Assembly (NCBI GenBank): GCA_001508335.1
Contig: LGFX01000007.1
Location: 46,615-110,614 of the forward strand
Direction of reading: 5' to 3'
Source of the DNA: a candidate division TA06 bacterium 32_111
Lineage (GTDB): Bacteria; Hydrothermota; 32-111
Length of the DNA stretch: 64,000 bases
In this document: piece after piece, positions 27,778 to 38,472 of the stretch
How positions within the stretch are numbered: the stretch's first letter is position 1
How the letters are laid out: every line of letters starts with the position of its first letter
Program-made: the position numbers and the translations under genes
Notes under the pieces: generated by a model
Told to the model about the DNA's origin: nothing
Database searches by the model: none
The model's input: only the letters and a program-made list of their open reading frames with translations

Positions 27778-28977
27778 CTATATATTTTTTAACAGATGTC
27801 CCAATTTTTTCTTTTTAGTTAAAAGGTAATCAAAATTGTTTTCATTAGGTTGTATCTCTATTGGAACCCTTTCTACAATTTTTATCCCATAACCTTCTAG
27901 TCCCACTATCTTCTTTGGATTGTTCGTTAAAAGCTTTATGGTTGTAAGCCCAAGATCCTTTAAGATCTGTGCACCTATCCCGTAATCTCTAAGATCAGCT
28001 GCAAATCCCAATTTTATGTTAGCCTCAACCGTATCGTATCCTTTTTCCTGAAGATGGTAAGCTTTTATTTTGTTAACAAGTCCTATCCCTCTACCCTCCT
28101 GCCTGAGATAGAGTAAAACTCCCATTTTCTCTTTTTCTATCATCATAAGTGATCTCTCAAGCTGTTTTCCACAATCACATTTCTGCGAATGGAAGATATC
28201 TCCTGTAAAACATTCCGAATGAACTCTAACGAGAACATTCTTTTTACCTTTTACATTACCTTTAATCAAAGCAGCATGTATATGGCTGTCAACATCGTTA
28301 GAATACAAAATTATTTTAAATTTCCCAAATTCTGTTGGTAGTTTCGCTTCAGCTTCTTTATGAACAAGTTTATCTGTTTTACATCTGTAAGAGATAAGAT
28401 CTTTTATAGTAATTATCTTCATCTTAAACTTTTTAGCGATCTTCAAAAGTTTTGGTAAACGTGCCATCTTCCCATCATCATCAACTATCTCACATAGAAC
28501 CCCAGCTGGTTTCAATCCAGCTAACCTTGCAAGATCAGAAACAGCTTCTGTGTGTCCTGCCCTCTTTAAAACACCACCATTTTCTGCCTTCAAAGGGAAT
28601 ACATGACCAGGTTTTGCAAAATCTTCAGGTTTAGAGTTATCATCGATAAGAAGTTTTATAGTGTATGCTCTATCGTATGCGGAAATCCCTGTGCTTATTC
28701 CCTCTTTAGCATCAACAGAAACAGTGAATTTTGTCCCATGAAGAGCAGTGTTATTCTCACACATAAGTCGAAGCCCGAGTCTTGAAAGCATCTCTTCAGT
28801 CATGGAAACACATATAAGTCCTCTTCCCTCTTTAGCCATGAAATTTATCTTCTCTGGAGTAGCGAGCTGAGCAGCCATTATAAAATCACCCTCATTCTCT
28901 CTATCCTCATCATCAACAACTATAACAATCTTACCGTTTCTTATATCCTCTATAGCATCCTCTATTCTGTTAAACAT
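27778..28977 (-). CDS. ribBA: Bifunctional DHBP synthase / GTP cyclohydrolase II
   Basis: [75 protein letters not shown]. Confidence 0.97.
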   Translation of the reverse strand: MFNRIEDAIEDIRNGKIVIVVDDEDRENEGDFIMAAQLATPEKINFMAKEGRGLICVSMTEEMLSRLGLRLMCENNTALHGTKFTVSVDAKEGISTGISAYDRAYTIKLLIDDNSKPEDFAKPGHVFPLKAENGGVLKRAGHTEAVSDLARLAGLKPAGVLCEIVDDDGKMARLPKLLKIAKKFKMKIITIKDLISYRCKTDKLVHKEAEAKLPTEFGKFKIILYSNDVDSHIHAALIKGNVKGKKNVLVRVHSECFTGDIFHSQKCDCGKQLERSLMMIEKEKMGVLLYLRQEGRGIGLVNKIKAYHLQEKGYDTVEANIKLGFAADLRDYGIGAQILKDLGLTTIKLLTNNPKKIVGLEGYGIKIVERVPIEIQPNENNFDYLLTKKKKLGHLLKNI

Positions 28978-29575
28978 TATTCTTCTCCTTCAAAAATTTG
29001 TAAATATTTTTGGTTATCTGGTTTATTTCAATATTAACCCTTTCACCAACATTTAAATTCTTGAGGTTGGTTATCTTTAAAGTCTCAGGGATAATATCCA
29101 AAATGAAAGAATTTTCAAAAACATTTTTTATAGTTAAACTTATTCCATTTACACTTATTGAATCATTCTCAACAAGAAATTTAGAAAATTTCGAACCAAC
29201 ATCTATCTCAATTTCAACTTTGTTCCTATTCGGTTTTATAATCTTTTTCACATATCCTGTTGTATCAACATGTCCAAGTACAATATGTCCCCCAAATCTA
29301 TCATCTACTCTCATAGATTTTTCAAGATTTACTTCCTTGTTTTTCTTATAGAACCTTATTATGCTTTTTTCAGCTGACTGGCTAAGTGCATAGAATCTTA
29401 AAAAACTCTCCCAAACTCTTTCAACAGTGAGACACACCCCATCAACAGAAATGGAATCACCCTCTTTAACATCTTCCAAAAAACTCTTAGAAACTTCAAG
29501 GGTTAAAATATAGTCTTCAGATTTTTTTCGTATCTCATAAATTTTCCCTGTTTCTTTTACAATTCCTGTGAACAT
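28970..29575 (-). CDS. ribE: Riboflavin synthase alpha subunit
   Basis: [53 protein letters not shown]. Confidence 0.97.
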   Translation of the reverse strand: MFTGIVKETGKIYEIRKKSEDYILTLEVSKSFLEDVKEGDSISVDGVCLTVERVWESFLRFYALSQSAEKSIIRFYKKNKEVNLEKSMRVDDRFGGHIVLGHVDTTGYVKKIIKPNRNKVEIEIDVGSKFSKFLVENDSISVNGISLTIKNVFENSFILDIIPETLKITNLKNLNVGERVNIEINQITKNIYKFLKEKNNV

Positions 29576-30630
29576 ATATACCTCTTAAAAGTATCATCCT
29601 TTATCTTTTTTTCTTCGATCAGTTTAAACTTTTTATTTTTTAAAATCCTTTCGATATCTAATTTTATACCATTCAAAAGTTTTATTTTCGATCTGTATAT
29701 CCATACCTCATCTACCACACTATGTTTTAAAGAGTCTACAAAAACCTTTTTCCCACCTTCTATCAAAAGAGAAATTACTCCAAAATCGCACATTCTATTT
29801 TTAATAAAATCCCAACTTTCATCTTTATTCTTAACGAAAATGTATTTGATATCCTTTTCGTTCTTCAAATAATTTTCAAATTGTTTAGAAACGATTATTA
29901 TTTTCAACCTTTTCTTATCCTTAAAAATTTTTTTAGAATAATCAAGTTTGTTACTGAAATCGAGTATGACAACCTTTGGTTTATATTCAATCTTTATGTT
30001 CCTCGTGTCAAGTAAAGGATCATCAACATTTACAGTATTGGATCCAACGAGGATACCATCAAACTCAAACCTTTTTTTATGAAGATCTATTCTCGATTCA
30101 ACTGTTGTTATATACTTTTCAGGAAAGTTTTTTGAATAGATAAAATTATCTTTTGAAAGGGCAACTTTTAAAACTGTATAAGTTTTCAAACAGTCTATAT
30201 AATTTTGAAAATAAGGGTTGAGTTTTTTTACTTCATCCTCACATATCCCAACTTCAACATCATAACCAGCATCTCTTAAGATTTTTATTGACCTACCGTT
30301 AACATAAGGATTCGGGTCCTTCATTCCTATTACTATTCTTTTGAAAGGGATCTGTTTTATTGTTTCAACACAGGGAGGGGTTTTGCCCCAAACGGAACAT
30401 GGTTCAAGAGTTACATACAATGTTGAATCTGCCAAAGATATTGGAGATGAATTTATAGCTTCGATCTCAGCATGGGGTTTTCCAAAACCTTGATGGTAAC
30501 CTTTTGATATGATCTTTCCATCTTTAACTATAATCGCACCTACAAGTGGATTGGGGGATGTTTTCCCTTTCGCTTTAAGTGCTAACTTTATAGCTTTTCT
30601 TATAAATTTTTCATCATCATTCTTATTCAT
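29557..30630 (-). CDS. ribD: Riboflavin deaminase/reductase RibD
   Basis: TSPNPLVGAIIVKDGKIISKGYH, PHAEIEAI, LYVTLEPCSVWGKTPPCVETI. Confidence 0.96.
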   Translation of the reverse strand: MNKNDDEKFIRKAIKLALKAKGKTSPNPLVGAIIVKDGKIISKGYHQGFGKPHAEIEAINSSPISLADSTLYVTLEPCSVWGKTPPCVETIKQIPFKRIVIGMKDPNPYVNGRSIKILRDAGYDVEVGICEDEVKKLNPYFQNYIDCLKTYTVLKVALSKDNFIYSKNFPEKYITTVESRIDLHKKRFEFDGILVGSNTVNVDDPLLDTRNIKIEYKPKVVILDFSNKLDYSKKIFKDKKRLKIIIVSKQFENYLKNEKDIKYIFVKNKDESWDFIKNRMCDFGVISLLIEGGKKVFVDSLKHSVVDEVWIYRSKIKLLNGIKLDIERILKNKKFKLIEEKKIKDDTFKRYICSQEL

Positions 30631-30654
30631 AAAAAAACCCGATTTTACAATCGG
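30631..30654 (-). terminator. Riboswitch-controlled intrinsic terminator
   Basis: CCCGAT-TGTAAA-ATCGGG-TTTTTTT immediately before the ribD ATG. Confidence 0.85.
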
Positions 30655-30658
30655 GGCT

Positions 30659-30773
30659 AATTATCCTTCTTCCATCCTGACTTTACAGTCGGCACCGTAA
30701 TTTCAACGGTTCAGCTTTCGCTCGCGGGCTTTACCGCCGGTCGGGATTTCCACCCAGCCCCGAAGGAAATTAA
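30659..30773 (-). promoter_or_regulatory. FMN (RFN) riboswitch aptamer
   Basis: CCTTCGGGGCTGGGTGGAAATCCCGACCGGCGGTAAAGCCCGCGAGC...GTGCCGACTGTAAAGTCAGGATGGAAGAAGG matches the RFN consensus. Confidence 0.97.
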
Positions 30774-30801
30774 ATTATAAATAAAAAGATTGTAAAGTCA
30801 A
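30774..30801 (-). promoter_or_regulatory. Promoter for the rib operon
   Basis: TTGACT-N16-TATAAT directly before the riboswitch. Confidence 0.75.
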
Positions 30802-30823
30802 CATCAAAATGTTTTATAACTAT

Positions 30824-31525
30824 TCAGAATTGAAAAGAGATTGTTAAGAATGGGTTGATATGTTTTTGAAAATAGTTTAAATCATCAGAGTAAATCAACT
30901 TGTATTTTAAACTCTCATAATATCTCAGGTCACATCCCAAAGAGAACCTTAAATTGAAAAATTTTACTTCAGGCATAATAAAAAAACCGTAAGAGAGAAA
31001 ATCGTAAGATGTGTTAACACTTTCGTAAACTGAAACCTTATAATAACCTGTATGTATGCCACCTGTAAGATACAAAAAGTTTAAAAAACTGTAAGTTAAA
31101 ACAAAAGGTAACTCTCCTCCATAAGTCGAATATTTTCCCAAATCATTATTGTTGTTAGAGTTATATTTGAAGGTCGGAACAATAGCAATTTTTAAGCCAA
31201 ACCTATCAAAAAATTTATATTTCACTGAGGCACCGTATACAGGATTTGTTATTAAAGAGAATGAAGCACTTCCATATACATCAATATTATTGGTTATTCC
31301 AATACCTGCAAAAACTGAAGCCATAGGAACAAAAACTCCCAAGTCCAACAATGTGTCGTTACTCAAATTAGCATAACTTGAAAAGCCACCTACAAAGCCT
31401 CCTCCCACCCTTAAATGGAGTGGCCCAAGTGTATCCGCACTCCTGTAAGGCTCAAGTGAAACAGCTGTGCAAGAAGATAAAAGAATAGTTAATAACATTA
31501 CGAAAATGACAAAAATTTTTTTCAT
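30824..31525 (-). CDS. Predicted outer-membrane beta-barrel lipoprotein
   Basis: Lipobox LLSSC; alternating hydrophobic/aromatic strands; C-terminal phenylalanine (FLTISFQF). Confidence 0.65.
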   Translation of the reverse strand: MKKIFVIFVMLLTILLSSCTAVSLEPYRSADTLGPLHLRVGGGFVGGFSSYANLSNDTLLDLGVFVPMASVFAGIGITNNIDVYGSASFSLITNPVYGASVKYKFFDRFGLKIAIVPTFKYNSNNNNDLGKYSTYGGELPFVLTYSFLNFLYLTGGIHTGYYKVSVYESVNTSYDFLSYGFFIMPEVKFFNLRFSLGCDLRYYESLKYKLIYSDDLNYFQKHINPFLTISFQF

Positions 31526-31543
31526 AAAACTCCTTTTTCAATA

Positions 31544-31571
31544 ATTTTAGTAGAATTTAAAAAAATGTAAA
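31544..31571 (-). promoter_or_regulatory. Promoter for the beta-barrel lipoprotein
   Basis: TTTACA-N16-TAAAAT then AAAGGAG RBS. Confidence 0.6.
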
Positions 31572-31594
31572 GTTTTTTGTTATTTTGTAATTTC

Positions 31595-31622
31595 TTGACT
31601 TTTTTAGATATTTAATTATGAT
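31595..31622 (+). promoter_or_regulatory. Promoter for the GGDEF gene
   Basis: TTGACT-N16-TATGAT ending about 9 nt before the ATG. Confidence 0.6.
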
Positions 31623-31631
31623 TTATTCGAG

Positions 31632-32780
31632 ATGAGAGAAGATAAAGGGAATATATTTTACACACAATTCAACTACGAAAAACTTTTCTGGCTTATAAAT
31701 ATAAGAACAATACTTTTGACAAGTTTGGCAATTATTTTCTTTTTTCTACACATATTTGGAATAAAAATAAATAACACCTTTTCACCAAAATATCTTTTTT
31801 TCTTGCAGATCACTTCGATTATAGTTAACCTGTTTCTATATCTGGATTTAAAATACCTTCAAAAGAATAAACACCTTATGATGAATGAGGAAAATTTTAA
31901 ATATTTAGGAATGATACAGATAGATTTCGATATACTCTATACTATTTTAACTATTTTTCTTTCAGGTGGAATAAAATCTCCACTCCTTTTCCTTTTCATA
32001 TACAATATAATCACTTCAAACTTTTTGATTCAGGACAGAAATACTCTCTTTTACATTATTGTTCTTCTCATTCTGATATCCCTATCCGCATTCGGATTCA
32101 CATTCAAACAAACTTTTCCTTACATAGAGTACAGAACTCTTGAAAAATTTGAAAATATGGTTTTGATATCTTTAATGTATTTTTTTCTATTCTATCTTTC
32201 TAAATATGTTTCTGAAAAACTCAATCAAAAACAGGAAGAGCTGAACCATCTCTATCAGGAAACTTACAAACTTTCAATCACAGATAGGTTAACTGGACTT
32301 TACGATCAAACCTATTTTAGAGTGAGTGCAAAGGATGCAATAGATATAGCAAAAGCGAACAATAACAAAATTGCTATAGTTATGTTCGATATTGATAATT
32401 TTAAAGAGTTCAACGATACAAACGGTCATCTTATGGGATCAAGGGCTTTGATTCAAATAGCTCAGATAATGAAACAAACTTTCAGAAAAACTGATATTCT
32501 GGGAAAGTATGGTGGAGATGAATTCATACTTCTTTTAAAGGATATAGATGAGAACTATATAACATTCGTCCTTGAAAGGTTTAAAAGTAAGATTGAGAAT
32601 TTTAATTTCAACCCAGAGACATCAAAGGTATCCCATCTAACTATTTCTATAGGTGTCTCTTTTTTCCCTAAAGATGGAGACGATCTTGAAACACTTATTG
32701 ATAAAGCTGATAAAGCATTATATATCGCTAAGAATTTAGGGAAAAATAATCTATTCGTTTTTGAGGATAGTAAAAAGTAG
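31632..32780 (+). CDS. Membrane diguanylate cyclase (GGDEF)
   Basis: Hydrophobic N-terminal half; DRLTGLYDQTYF; RKTDILGKYGGDEFILLL (intact GGDEF plus RxxD I-site). Confidence 0.93.
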   Translation: MREDKGNIFYTQFNYEKLFWLINIRTILLTSLAIIFFFLHIFGIKINNTFSPKYLFFLQITSIIVNLFLYLDLKYLQKNKHLMMNEENFKYLGMIQIDFDILYTILTIFLSGGIKSPLLFLFIYNIITSNFLIQDRNTLFYIIVLLILISLSAFGFTFKQTFPYIEYRTLEKFENMVLISLMYFFLFYLSKYVSEKLNQKQEELNHLYQETYKLSITDRLTGLYDQTYFRVSAKDAIDIAKANNNKIAIVMFDIDNFKEFNDTNGHLMGSRALIQIAQIMKQTFRKTDILGKYGGDEFILLLKDIDENYITFVLERFKSKIENFNFNPETSKVSHLTISIGVSFFPKDGDDLETLIDKADKALYIAKNLGKNNLFVFEDSKK

Positions 32781-34241
32781 TTTTACTATATCAGGATCGT
32801 ACATTTTACCAACGTTTTCGTTGAAAATCCCTTGAATATGTTTATCCGTTAACTTGAAAATATCTTTGAAAACACAGTATTCTCCTGCAACTCTAACTAT
32901 CCTTGAACCTACAGGGATCTTTTTCCCAACAAGTTTGTAGAAACCTGTTCCATCATAATTCTCATAGAGGTATTTTATTATTTTTTGAGCATCCTCCAGC
33001 ATAACAAGAGGTGCTATAATATCCGCTCCAGAAACTATTGCCTGCTTGATCTCAAGAGATTTTTCAGGATCAAAATATGTTGGAGCGTTGAACATCTCTT
33101 TAGGTTTACTTAAAAGTCCTAAAAGGTGCAACAAAGCAGAATACTGGACATCCCTTACCTCATCCTCTGAGAGTTCCATCCTTTTAGCTATTTTTACTGA
33201 TAGAGCTGAAACCTTTTCACTATGTTTTTTTAATCCTGGGAATATCCTTTCCTCAAGGAACAAAAATGCTATAAGTGATTCAAGATAACTTCTCCTTGAA
33301 TCCTCAAAGAATTTTGCTGATACTAAAGAGTTCGTTATTACCAATCTTGCAATTTCAAAAAGAACCATCTTCTCATCTTTAACTTTTGAAGAATCTATAT
33401 CAAACATGAATATCCCAATTATAAGTTTACCTATAAAAACTGGTAATGTAACAGTCGAATTCTTTTCTATTCCTTTTAAAGAGTAACCTATGTTTATCTT
33501 TGAAGATTTGAAATAATCTTTGAATTGACTTTTATGTATCTTTGTTCCTACAGGGAACTCCTTTTCAAAATTTCTTTCCTTTTTCACAACAAAGTTTTCA
33601 CTCTTTTCATCAAAAATTAAAAGTACTATTGAATGGGGATTAAAGATTGTATCCAGTTTTTCAAATATGTTCAAAGAATTTGACTCAAAGGACTTTATTA
33701 TAGAGATCATCTCTGAAAAGGTTTTCAGTTCCTCAATACTTTTTAGAAGTTCTTTTAGATAGTTATCAAGTTTTTCTTTCTGCTCAGTTACGAGTTGGTT
33801 TGTGTTTATGAGTTCTTCATTCATCTTTTGGATATCAGCACTCAACCTTTCCTTATCAAGCAAAAGTTGCCTCTTCTCATATGCGTTTCTTATAACCAAA
33901 AGCATTGTGTCTGCAGTAAAAGGTTTTGAAACAAAATCGTAAGCACCACCTCTTATACATGTCATAGCAAGATTTACATCTATTGTTGCTGATATAACGA
34001 TTATGGGTGAAAAAGGATTCTCCACAGAATAGTTTGAAATGAAATCAAAAACATCTATTCCTGGTAAGGATAAGTCAACAATTATTAAAGAGTACTGATT
34101 CGAGGATAAGAGATTTTTAAATAGCTCCCCTTCGGTGGCTATGTCAACATCTACACTCTCTTTCTTTTCATACTCTACTATCTTTCTTAAAAAATTAGCT
34201 ACGGTTATTTCTCCATCAGCAACAAGTATCTTCTCTTTCAT
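32751..34241 (-). CDS. Response regulator REC - GAF-like - degenerate HD-GYP domain
   Basis: REC: IIVDLSLPGIDVFDFI, GGAYDFVSKPF; C-terminal HSEKVSALSVKIAKRM...LLHLLGLL...YENYDGTGFYKLVGKKIPVGSRIVRVA. Confidence 0.85.
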   Translation of the reverse strand: MKEKILVADGEITVANFLRKIVEYEKKESVDVDIATEGELFKNLLSSNQYSLIIVDLSLPGIDVFDFISNYSVENPFSPIIVISATIDVNLAMTCIRGGAYDFVSKPFTADTMLLVIRNAYEKRQLLLDKERLSADIQKMNEELINTNQLVTEQKEKLDNYLKELLKSIEELKTFSEMISIIKSFESNSLNIFEKLDTIFNPHSIVLLIFDEKSENFVVKKERNFEKEFPVGTKIHKSQFKDYFKSSKINIGYSLKGIEKNSTVTLPVFIGKLIIGIFMFDIDSSKVKDEKMVLFEIARLVITNSLVSAKFFEDSRRSYLESLIAFLFLEERIFPGLKKHSEKVSALSVKIAKRMELSEDEVRDVQYSALLHLLGLLSKPKEMFNAPTYFDPEKSLEIKQAIVSGADIIAPLVMLEDAQKIIKYLYENYDGTGFYKLVGKKIPVGSRIVRVAGEYCVFKDIFKLTDKHIQGIFNENVGKMYDPDIVKLLFTILKNE

Positions 34242-34243
34242 TT

Positions 34244-37200
34244 TTAACCGCTCTTTAAAGGTAACCTTATCACGAAAGATACCCCTTTCTCTCTGTTAAC
34301 AGCAAATATGGTTCCATTGTGTTCTTTAACTATGTTGAAAGAAATAGCAAGACCAAGGCCAGTTCCTCCACTCTTTGTTGTAAAAAATGGAGCGAAAATT
34401 TTAGAAAGATTCTCTTCCTGAATTTTAGGACCATCATTGTAAATATCAATAACAAGCCAGCCGTCCTCTCTTTTTAAAGAAATATCTATATGACCATCTT
34501 TCCCAACAGATTGAATAGCGTTCAAAAGTATATTCATAAAAACTTCTATCATCTGCTCTTCATCAACCATTATCTCTGTATTAGCTTCAGAGATCTTGAC
34601 ATTCAAAGATATATTTGTTTCCTCAAGTTTGCTTTTAACCATCTCAACTGCATGGTTTAACACATCAAGTATGTTAACTTTCGAAAGAAGAACTGTTTTT
34701 ACTTTTGCAAAAGAAGTCATATCGTTTACAAGTCTATCCAACCTTTTAACCTCTTTAATAACAAGATCAATCGATTCAGTTAAAATATCATCCTCTTTTA
34801 GTTTCATTTTCAAAAATTCCATTCCTGTCAATATTCCAGAAAGGGGATTCTTTATCTCATGTGCCATTCCGGCAGCCATCTGGCCAAGCATAGCCAAATT
34901 CTCTTTTGCCTTCAATTCGTTTTGGATCCTTTTTATCTCTGACAGATCCTGTATTATACAAACGAGTTCAAGATCTTTTTCAAACTTTATGGGTGTTATA
35001 CTTATACCACAAGGAATATTTCCTCTCTTTTTACTCTTTAAAATTATCTCATCCCTGAAAAGAGGTTTTTCGGTACTGAAAACATTTTTAATTATGCCTT
35101 TTGTATCTTCAAAAAGATTCGTGTAATCTATATTGTGAATCTCTTCCCTTTTGTACTCTCCTATTTTCAAAAGAGAGTTGTTGAAATGTATAACTTTACC
35201 ATCTTTGTTTATATATATAACACCCGAAGGGATATTGTTCAGAATAAGATCTGAAATGAGTAAATCTTTTGAAGATTGTTCAAATCTTGAAATCGATATT
35301 ATTGCAGTGTTTGCAAGTGTTTCGAGAAACTGTCTATCAGATTGGTTGAAAAAACCATTCTTTTTGTTATCAACACATAAGACTCCTATCGTCTTCCCGA
35401 AGAATTTTAATGGAACATTAATAAGATTTTTTATTTTATAATATTTTGATAAAGATTTTATCGGTTTAAAATACTTACTTTTAGATACATCGTTTAAGAT
35501 AAGGGCATTTCCATTTTTAAAGACATACCCTGCTGTACTATCTGTCATATCTTTTATTTTTTTCAAATTCTCAATGTCCATACCGAGTGCTGCTTTGAAA
35601 ACAAGTTTTCCATTCTCTTCAAAAAGTAAAGAACCGTAAGTTCCATTAACTATTTCCACAGCAGATTCAAGAAGGTATTTAAAGAACTCTTCGATACTTC
35701 TTACATAAATCAATTTTTCCATCAGGTTACTTATAATATTGTACTGTTTCAGTTTCCTTTCATTCTCATCAAAAAGTAAAACATTCTCGAATTTTATATA
35801 TAGTTCCTGAACTATAGCGTTGAAAGTGTAATCGTATATTTTTGTTTTTAAATTGTTATCCGTAAATATTAGGAGTAAAAATCTGTTATTCTCGTTGATG
35901 AAAATGGGTAATGCTGTGGTATACCTTATTTTCTTTTTGAAAAATTCTTTACTTATCTTTGGATCGTCGAAAAAGTTGGAAACATTTGGATTTATACTCT
36001 TTTCAAAATTGTAACTTTTCTTTTTCAAAAGAATGGATTTGATCTGTTCATTTTCAAAGTATGTCTCTTTTATACGATATGTTTCATCTTTGCTTTTTTC
36101 AAGAAGTAAACATACTTTACTCCTAAAAAGACTACCAAGTGTAGTTGTAACTATCTTTGATAAAAAATTCAAATTCAAAGAACTTCTCAAACTTGTAAAC
36201 ATTTTATATAAAATCGTTAACTGTTCGATTTTATTCTCCGAATCCATCTGGAGTAGAAGGGATTTTATAAAACTTGCGGAGTTGTTTGAAATTATTTTTA
36301 CAAGTTCAAAATCCTTTTCGGTAAATGGTTTTTTACCAAATCTTGTTAGCATCAAAACTCCAACAAGTTCACCTTTGAAAATTATAGGAACACAGATTCC
36401 CGCCTGAGCCTGTTTTTTATATCCTTTTGTATATTCAACATTTGGAAATTTTAAAAGGTTATCAAGCATCAAAGGTTCTTTCGTTAAAGCTACACTTCCT
36501 GATACTCCCCTTCCAAAAATAAAATCCCTTTCCATCAACTCTCTTTCATCTATACCTATAGCGGAAACAGCCCTCAGTTTATCTTCCTCAGTTTTTACAA
36601 GGATGAACCCTCTATCAGCTTTTATCTCTGTTATTAAAAATTCAAGAAGAGTTCTAAAACTCTTTTTGAAATCCTTATTTTGAGAAAGTATCTTTGAAAC
36701 TTTCAATATAGTTTCAAGTTTTTTTAAACTCTCATTCTTTTCTTCATATATGTAAGATTTATCAAAAACTATTCCAACCTGCTCATAAAAAGTTTCAATA
36801 AAATCCTTCTTATACCTGTCATTAACAACCTCTTCAGCAAATTCAAGCACTATTTTTCCAAAAATTTTCTTATTGTATGTTACAGGAAGGTATACAATAT
36901 TTTTAGTATTCTTTTTTATCTGCAGTTCTTTCAACTTTGAACCATAAAAATATAAAAGATTATCATCTTTCAGATTTTTAAAATATTCAAGTAGAGAACT
37001 TTTTATATCCTGTAATTCAAAACTGGTTGGGTTAACTTTATAATATTTATAATTCAGAATATCTATGTAGTAGATCCTTTTGGATTTCAAATTTTTATAG
37101 AGGTATTTTAAAACTTGAGGTATTAAAAGATTTAAATCTATGTTTGTAGAGAATAGATTGTTTAGATCGTTAACTATTTCATTCTTTTTTTGAACGAAAT

Positions 37201-38194
37201 GATACTCTTCCTCAATGATCTTCTTTTCTGTTATATCCTCTATAAGAACAACAACTCCCACACATCTTCCATTTTCTATTAAAGGATAACCGTAAAGATT
37301 TTGAACAAGTTCCTTTTTCAATCTTGAAGAATATCTTCTTATGCCAAGGATTCTTTTAGTTTTTTTTGTTTCAATTATTTCAGCAAGAACTTTATCGAGT
37401 TTGAATTCAAGAAAATCGGGAAAAAGTTCAAAAATATTTTTCCCGATCATTTCTGAACTTGTAAACTTGTATTTTTCAGCGGTGAATTTGTTAAATTTAA
37501 TTATGTTACCTTCACGGTCGAGCACTATAAGACCTTGTGCTATCGCATCAAAAACAAGATTTTGTATCCTTTTCAAACCCTCAATCTCTTTTGTCCATAA
37601 TTCCTTTTCTTTGAGATCGTATATTATAACTATAGAATAATTCTCCCATGGAAAGATGCTGACCTTAACGGAATTTGAGTTCCCATTGATATCATACATT
37701 TCCACAAAGAGTTCCTCTTTTGATTTCTTTTTTAAAGAGTTAATCGTTTTTTCAAGATAATCAGGTAAAATATATTCACTGAAATATGTTGCGTTACCTA
37801 AATAGGAATTACCATATTTTATTTGAAAGGTTTGGTTTGAAAGAATAATTTTAAAATTGCTATCGAGAAAACAAACTGCCGAATCAATACTATCAAGTAG
37901 TTCTGCGAGAAGGTATGTATCCATTATGGAGAAAGTACTGATTTCATTTTTAAAAAATATTATTACCTTTTGATATTTTGGAAAATTAAGATATGTGTAA
38001 TCATCATACGTGTTAATGGTAAAAGTGTCCTTCTTAATTTTTAAATGTGATAAAAAAGATTTTAAATCGAAACTGTTTTTTAAAAAGTTTTCTTTTCTAA
38101 AATCTGTAACTACTCTGCCATCATAGGTTGATAGAATGAAGGAAATATTTTTTAACTTTAAAAAATCGAGAAAGGATGTTAAAACATTTCTCAT
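34244..38194 (-). CDS. Large multi-PAS/GAF sensor histidine kinase (1316 aa)
   Basis: PAS-like (LVFDAIAQGLIVLDREGNIIKFN), several GAF domains, HisKA GQMAAGMAHEIKNPLSGILTGMEF, HATPase FAPFFTTKSGGTGLGLAISFNIVKEHNG. Confidence 0.92.
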   Translation of the reverse strand: MRNVLTSFLDFLKLKNISFILSTYDGRVVTDFRKENFLKNSFDLKSFLSHLKIKKDTFTINTYDDYTYLNFPKYQKVIIFFKNEISTFSIMDTYLLAELLDSIDSAVCFLDSNFKIILSNQTFQIKYGNSYLGNATYFSEYILPDYLEKTINSLKKKSKEELFVEMYDINGNSNSVKVSIFPWENYSIVIIYDLKEKELWTKEIEGLKRIQNLVFDAIAQGLIVLDREGNIIKFNKFTAEKYKFTSSEMIGKNIFELFPDFLEFKLDKVLAEIIETKKTKRILGIRRYSSRLKKELVQNLYGYPLIENGRCVGVVVLIEDITEKKIIEEEYHFVQKKNEIVNDLNNLFSTNIDLNLLIPQVLKYLYKNLKSKRIYYIDILNYKYYKVNPTSFELQDIKSSLLEYFKNLKDDNLLYFYGSKLKELQIKKNTKNIVYLPVTYNKKIFGKIVLEFAEEVVNDRYKKDFIETFYEQVGIVFDKSYIYEEKNESLKKLETILKVSKILSQNKDFKKSFRTLLEFLITEIKADRGFILVKTEEDKLRAVSAIGIDERELMERDFIFGRGVSGSVALTKEPLMLDNLLKFPNVEYTKGYKKQAQAGICVPIIFKGELVGVLMLTRFGKKPFTEKDFELVKIISNNSASFIKSLLLQMDSENKIEQLTILYKMFTSLRSSLNLNFLSKIVTTTLGSLFRSKVCLLLEKSKDETYRIKETYFENEQIKSILLKKKSYNFEKSINPNVSNFFDDPKISKEFFKKKIRYTTALPIFINENNRFLLLIFTDNNLKTKIYDYTFNAIVQELYIKFENVLLFDENERKLKQYNIISNLMEKLIYVRSIEEFFKYLLESAVEIVNGTYGSLLFEENGKLVFKAALGMDIENLKKIKDMTDSTAGYVFKNGNALILNDVSKSKYFKPIKSLSKYYKIKNLINVPLKFFGKTIGVLCVDNKKNGFFNQSDRQFLETLANTAIISISRFEQSSKDLLISDLILNNIPSGVIYINKDGKVIHFNNSLLKIGEYKREEIHNIDYTNLFEDTKGIIKNVFSTEKPLFRDEIILKSKKRGNIPCGISITPIKFEKDLELVCIIQDLSEIKRIQNELKAKENLAMLGQMAAGMAHEIKNPLSGILTGMEFLKMKLKEDDILTESIDLVIKEVKRLDRLVNDMTSFAKVKTVLLSKVNILDVLNHAVEMVKSKLEETNISLNVKISEANTEIMVDEEQMIEVFMNILLNAIQSVGKDGHIDISLKREDGWLVIDIYNDGPKIQEENLSKIFAPFFTTKSGGTGLGLAISFNIVKEHNGTIFAVNREKGVSFVIRLPLKSG

Positions 38195-38202
38195 AAAATT
38201 CC

Positions 38203-38460
38203 CTAAATGTTTATTAATTTTTCAAGATGTTTTTTGGCATCTGTGTTTTCACTATCAATTTCTAAAACTTTTTTAAAACATTCCTTCGCTTTTTCGATAT
38301 CGTTTATACTCTCGTAGACAATTCCAAGATTATAATAGATATCGATGTCATCTGGAAACATTGCCAAACCTTTTTCAAAAATTTTTATCGCTTCTTTAAA
38401 ATTTTGGTTATGGAAATAAAAGTAACCTGCTTCAAGTATTTTTTCTTTATCTGGTTCCAT
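38203..38460 (-). CDS. Small TPR protein (85 aa)
   Basis: FKEAIKIFEKGLAMFPDDIDIYYNLGIVYESINDIEKAKECFKKVLEID. Confidence 0.8.
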   Translation of the reverse strand: MEPDKEKILEAGYFYFHNQNFKEAIKIFEKGLAMFPDDIDIYYNLGIVYESINDIEKAKECFKKVLEIDSENTDAKKHLEKLINI

Positions 38461-38472
38461 TGTTAAATATTA

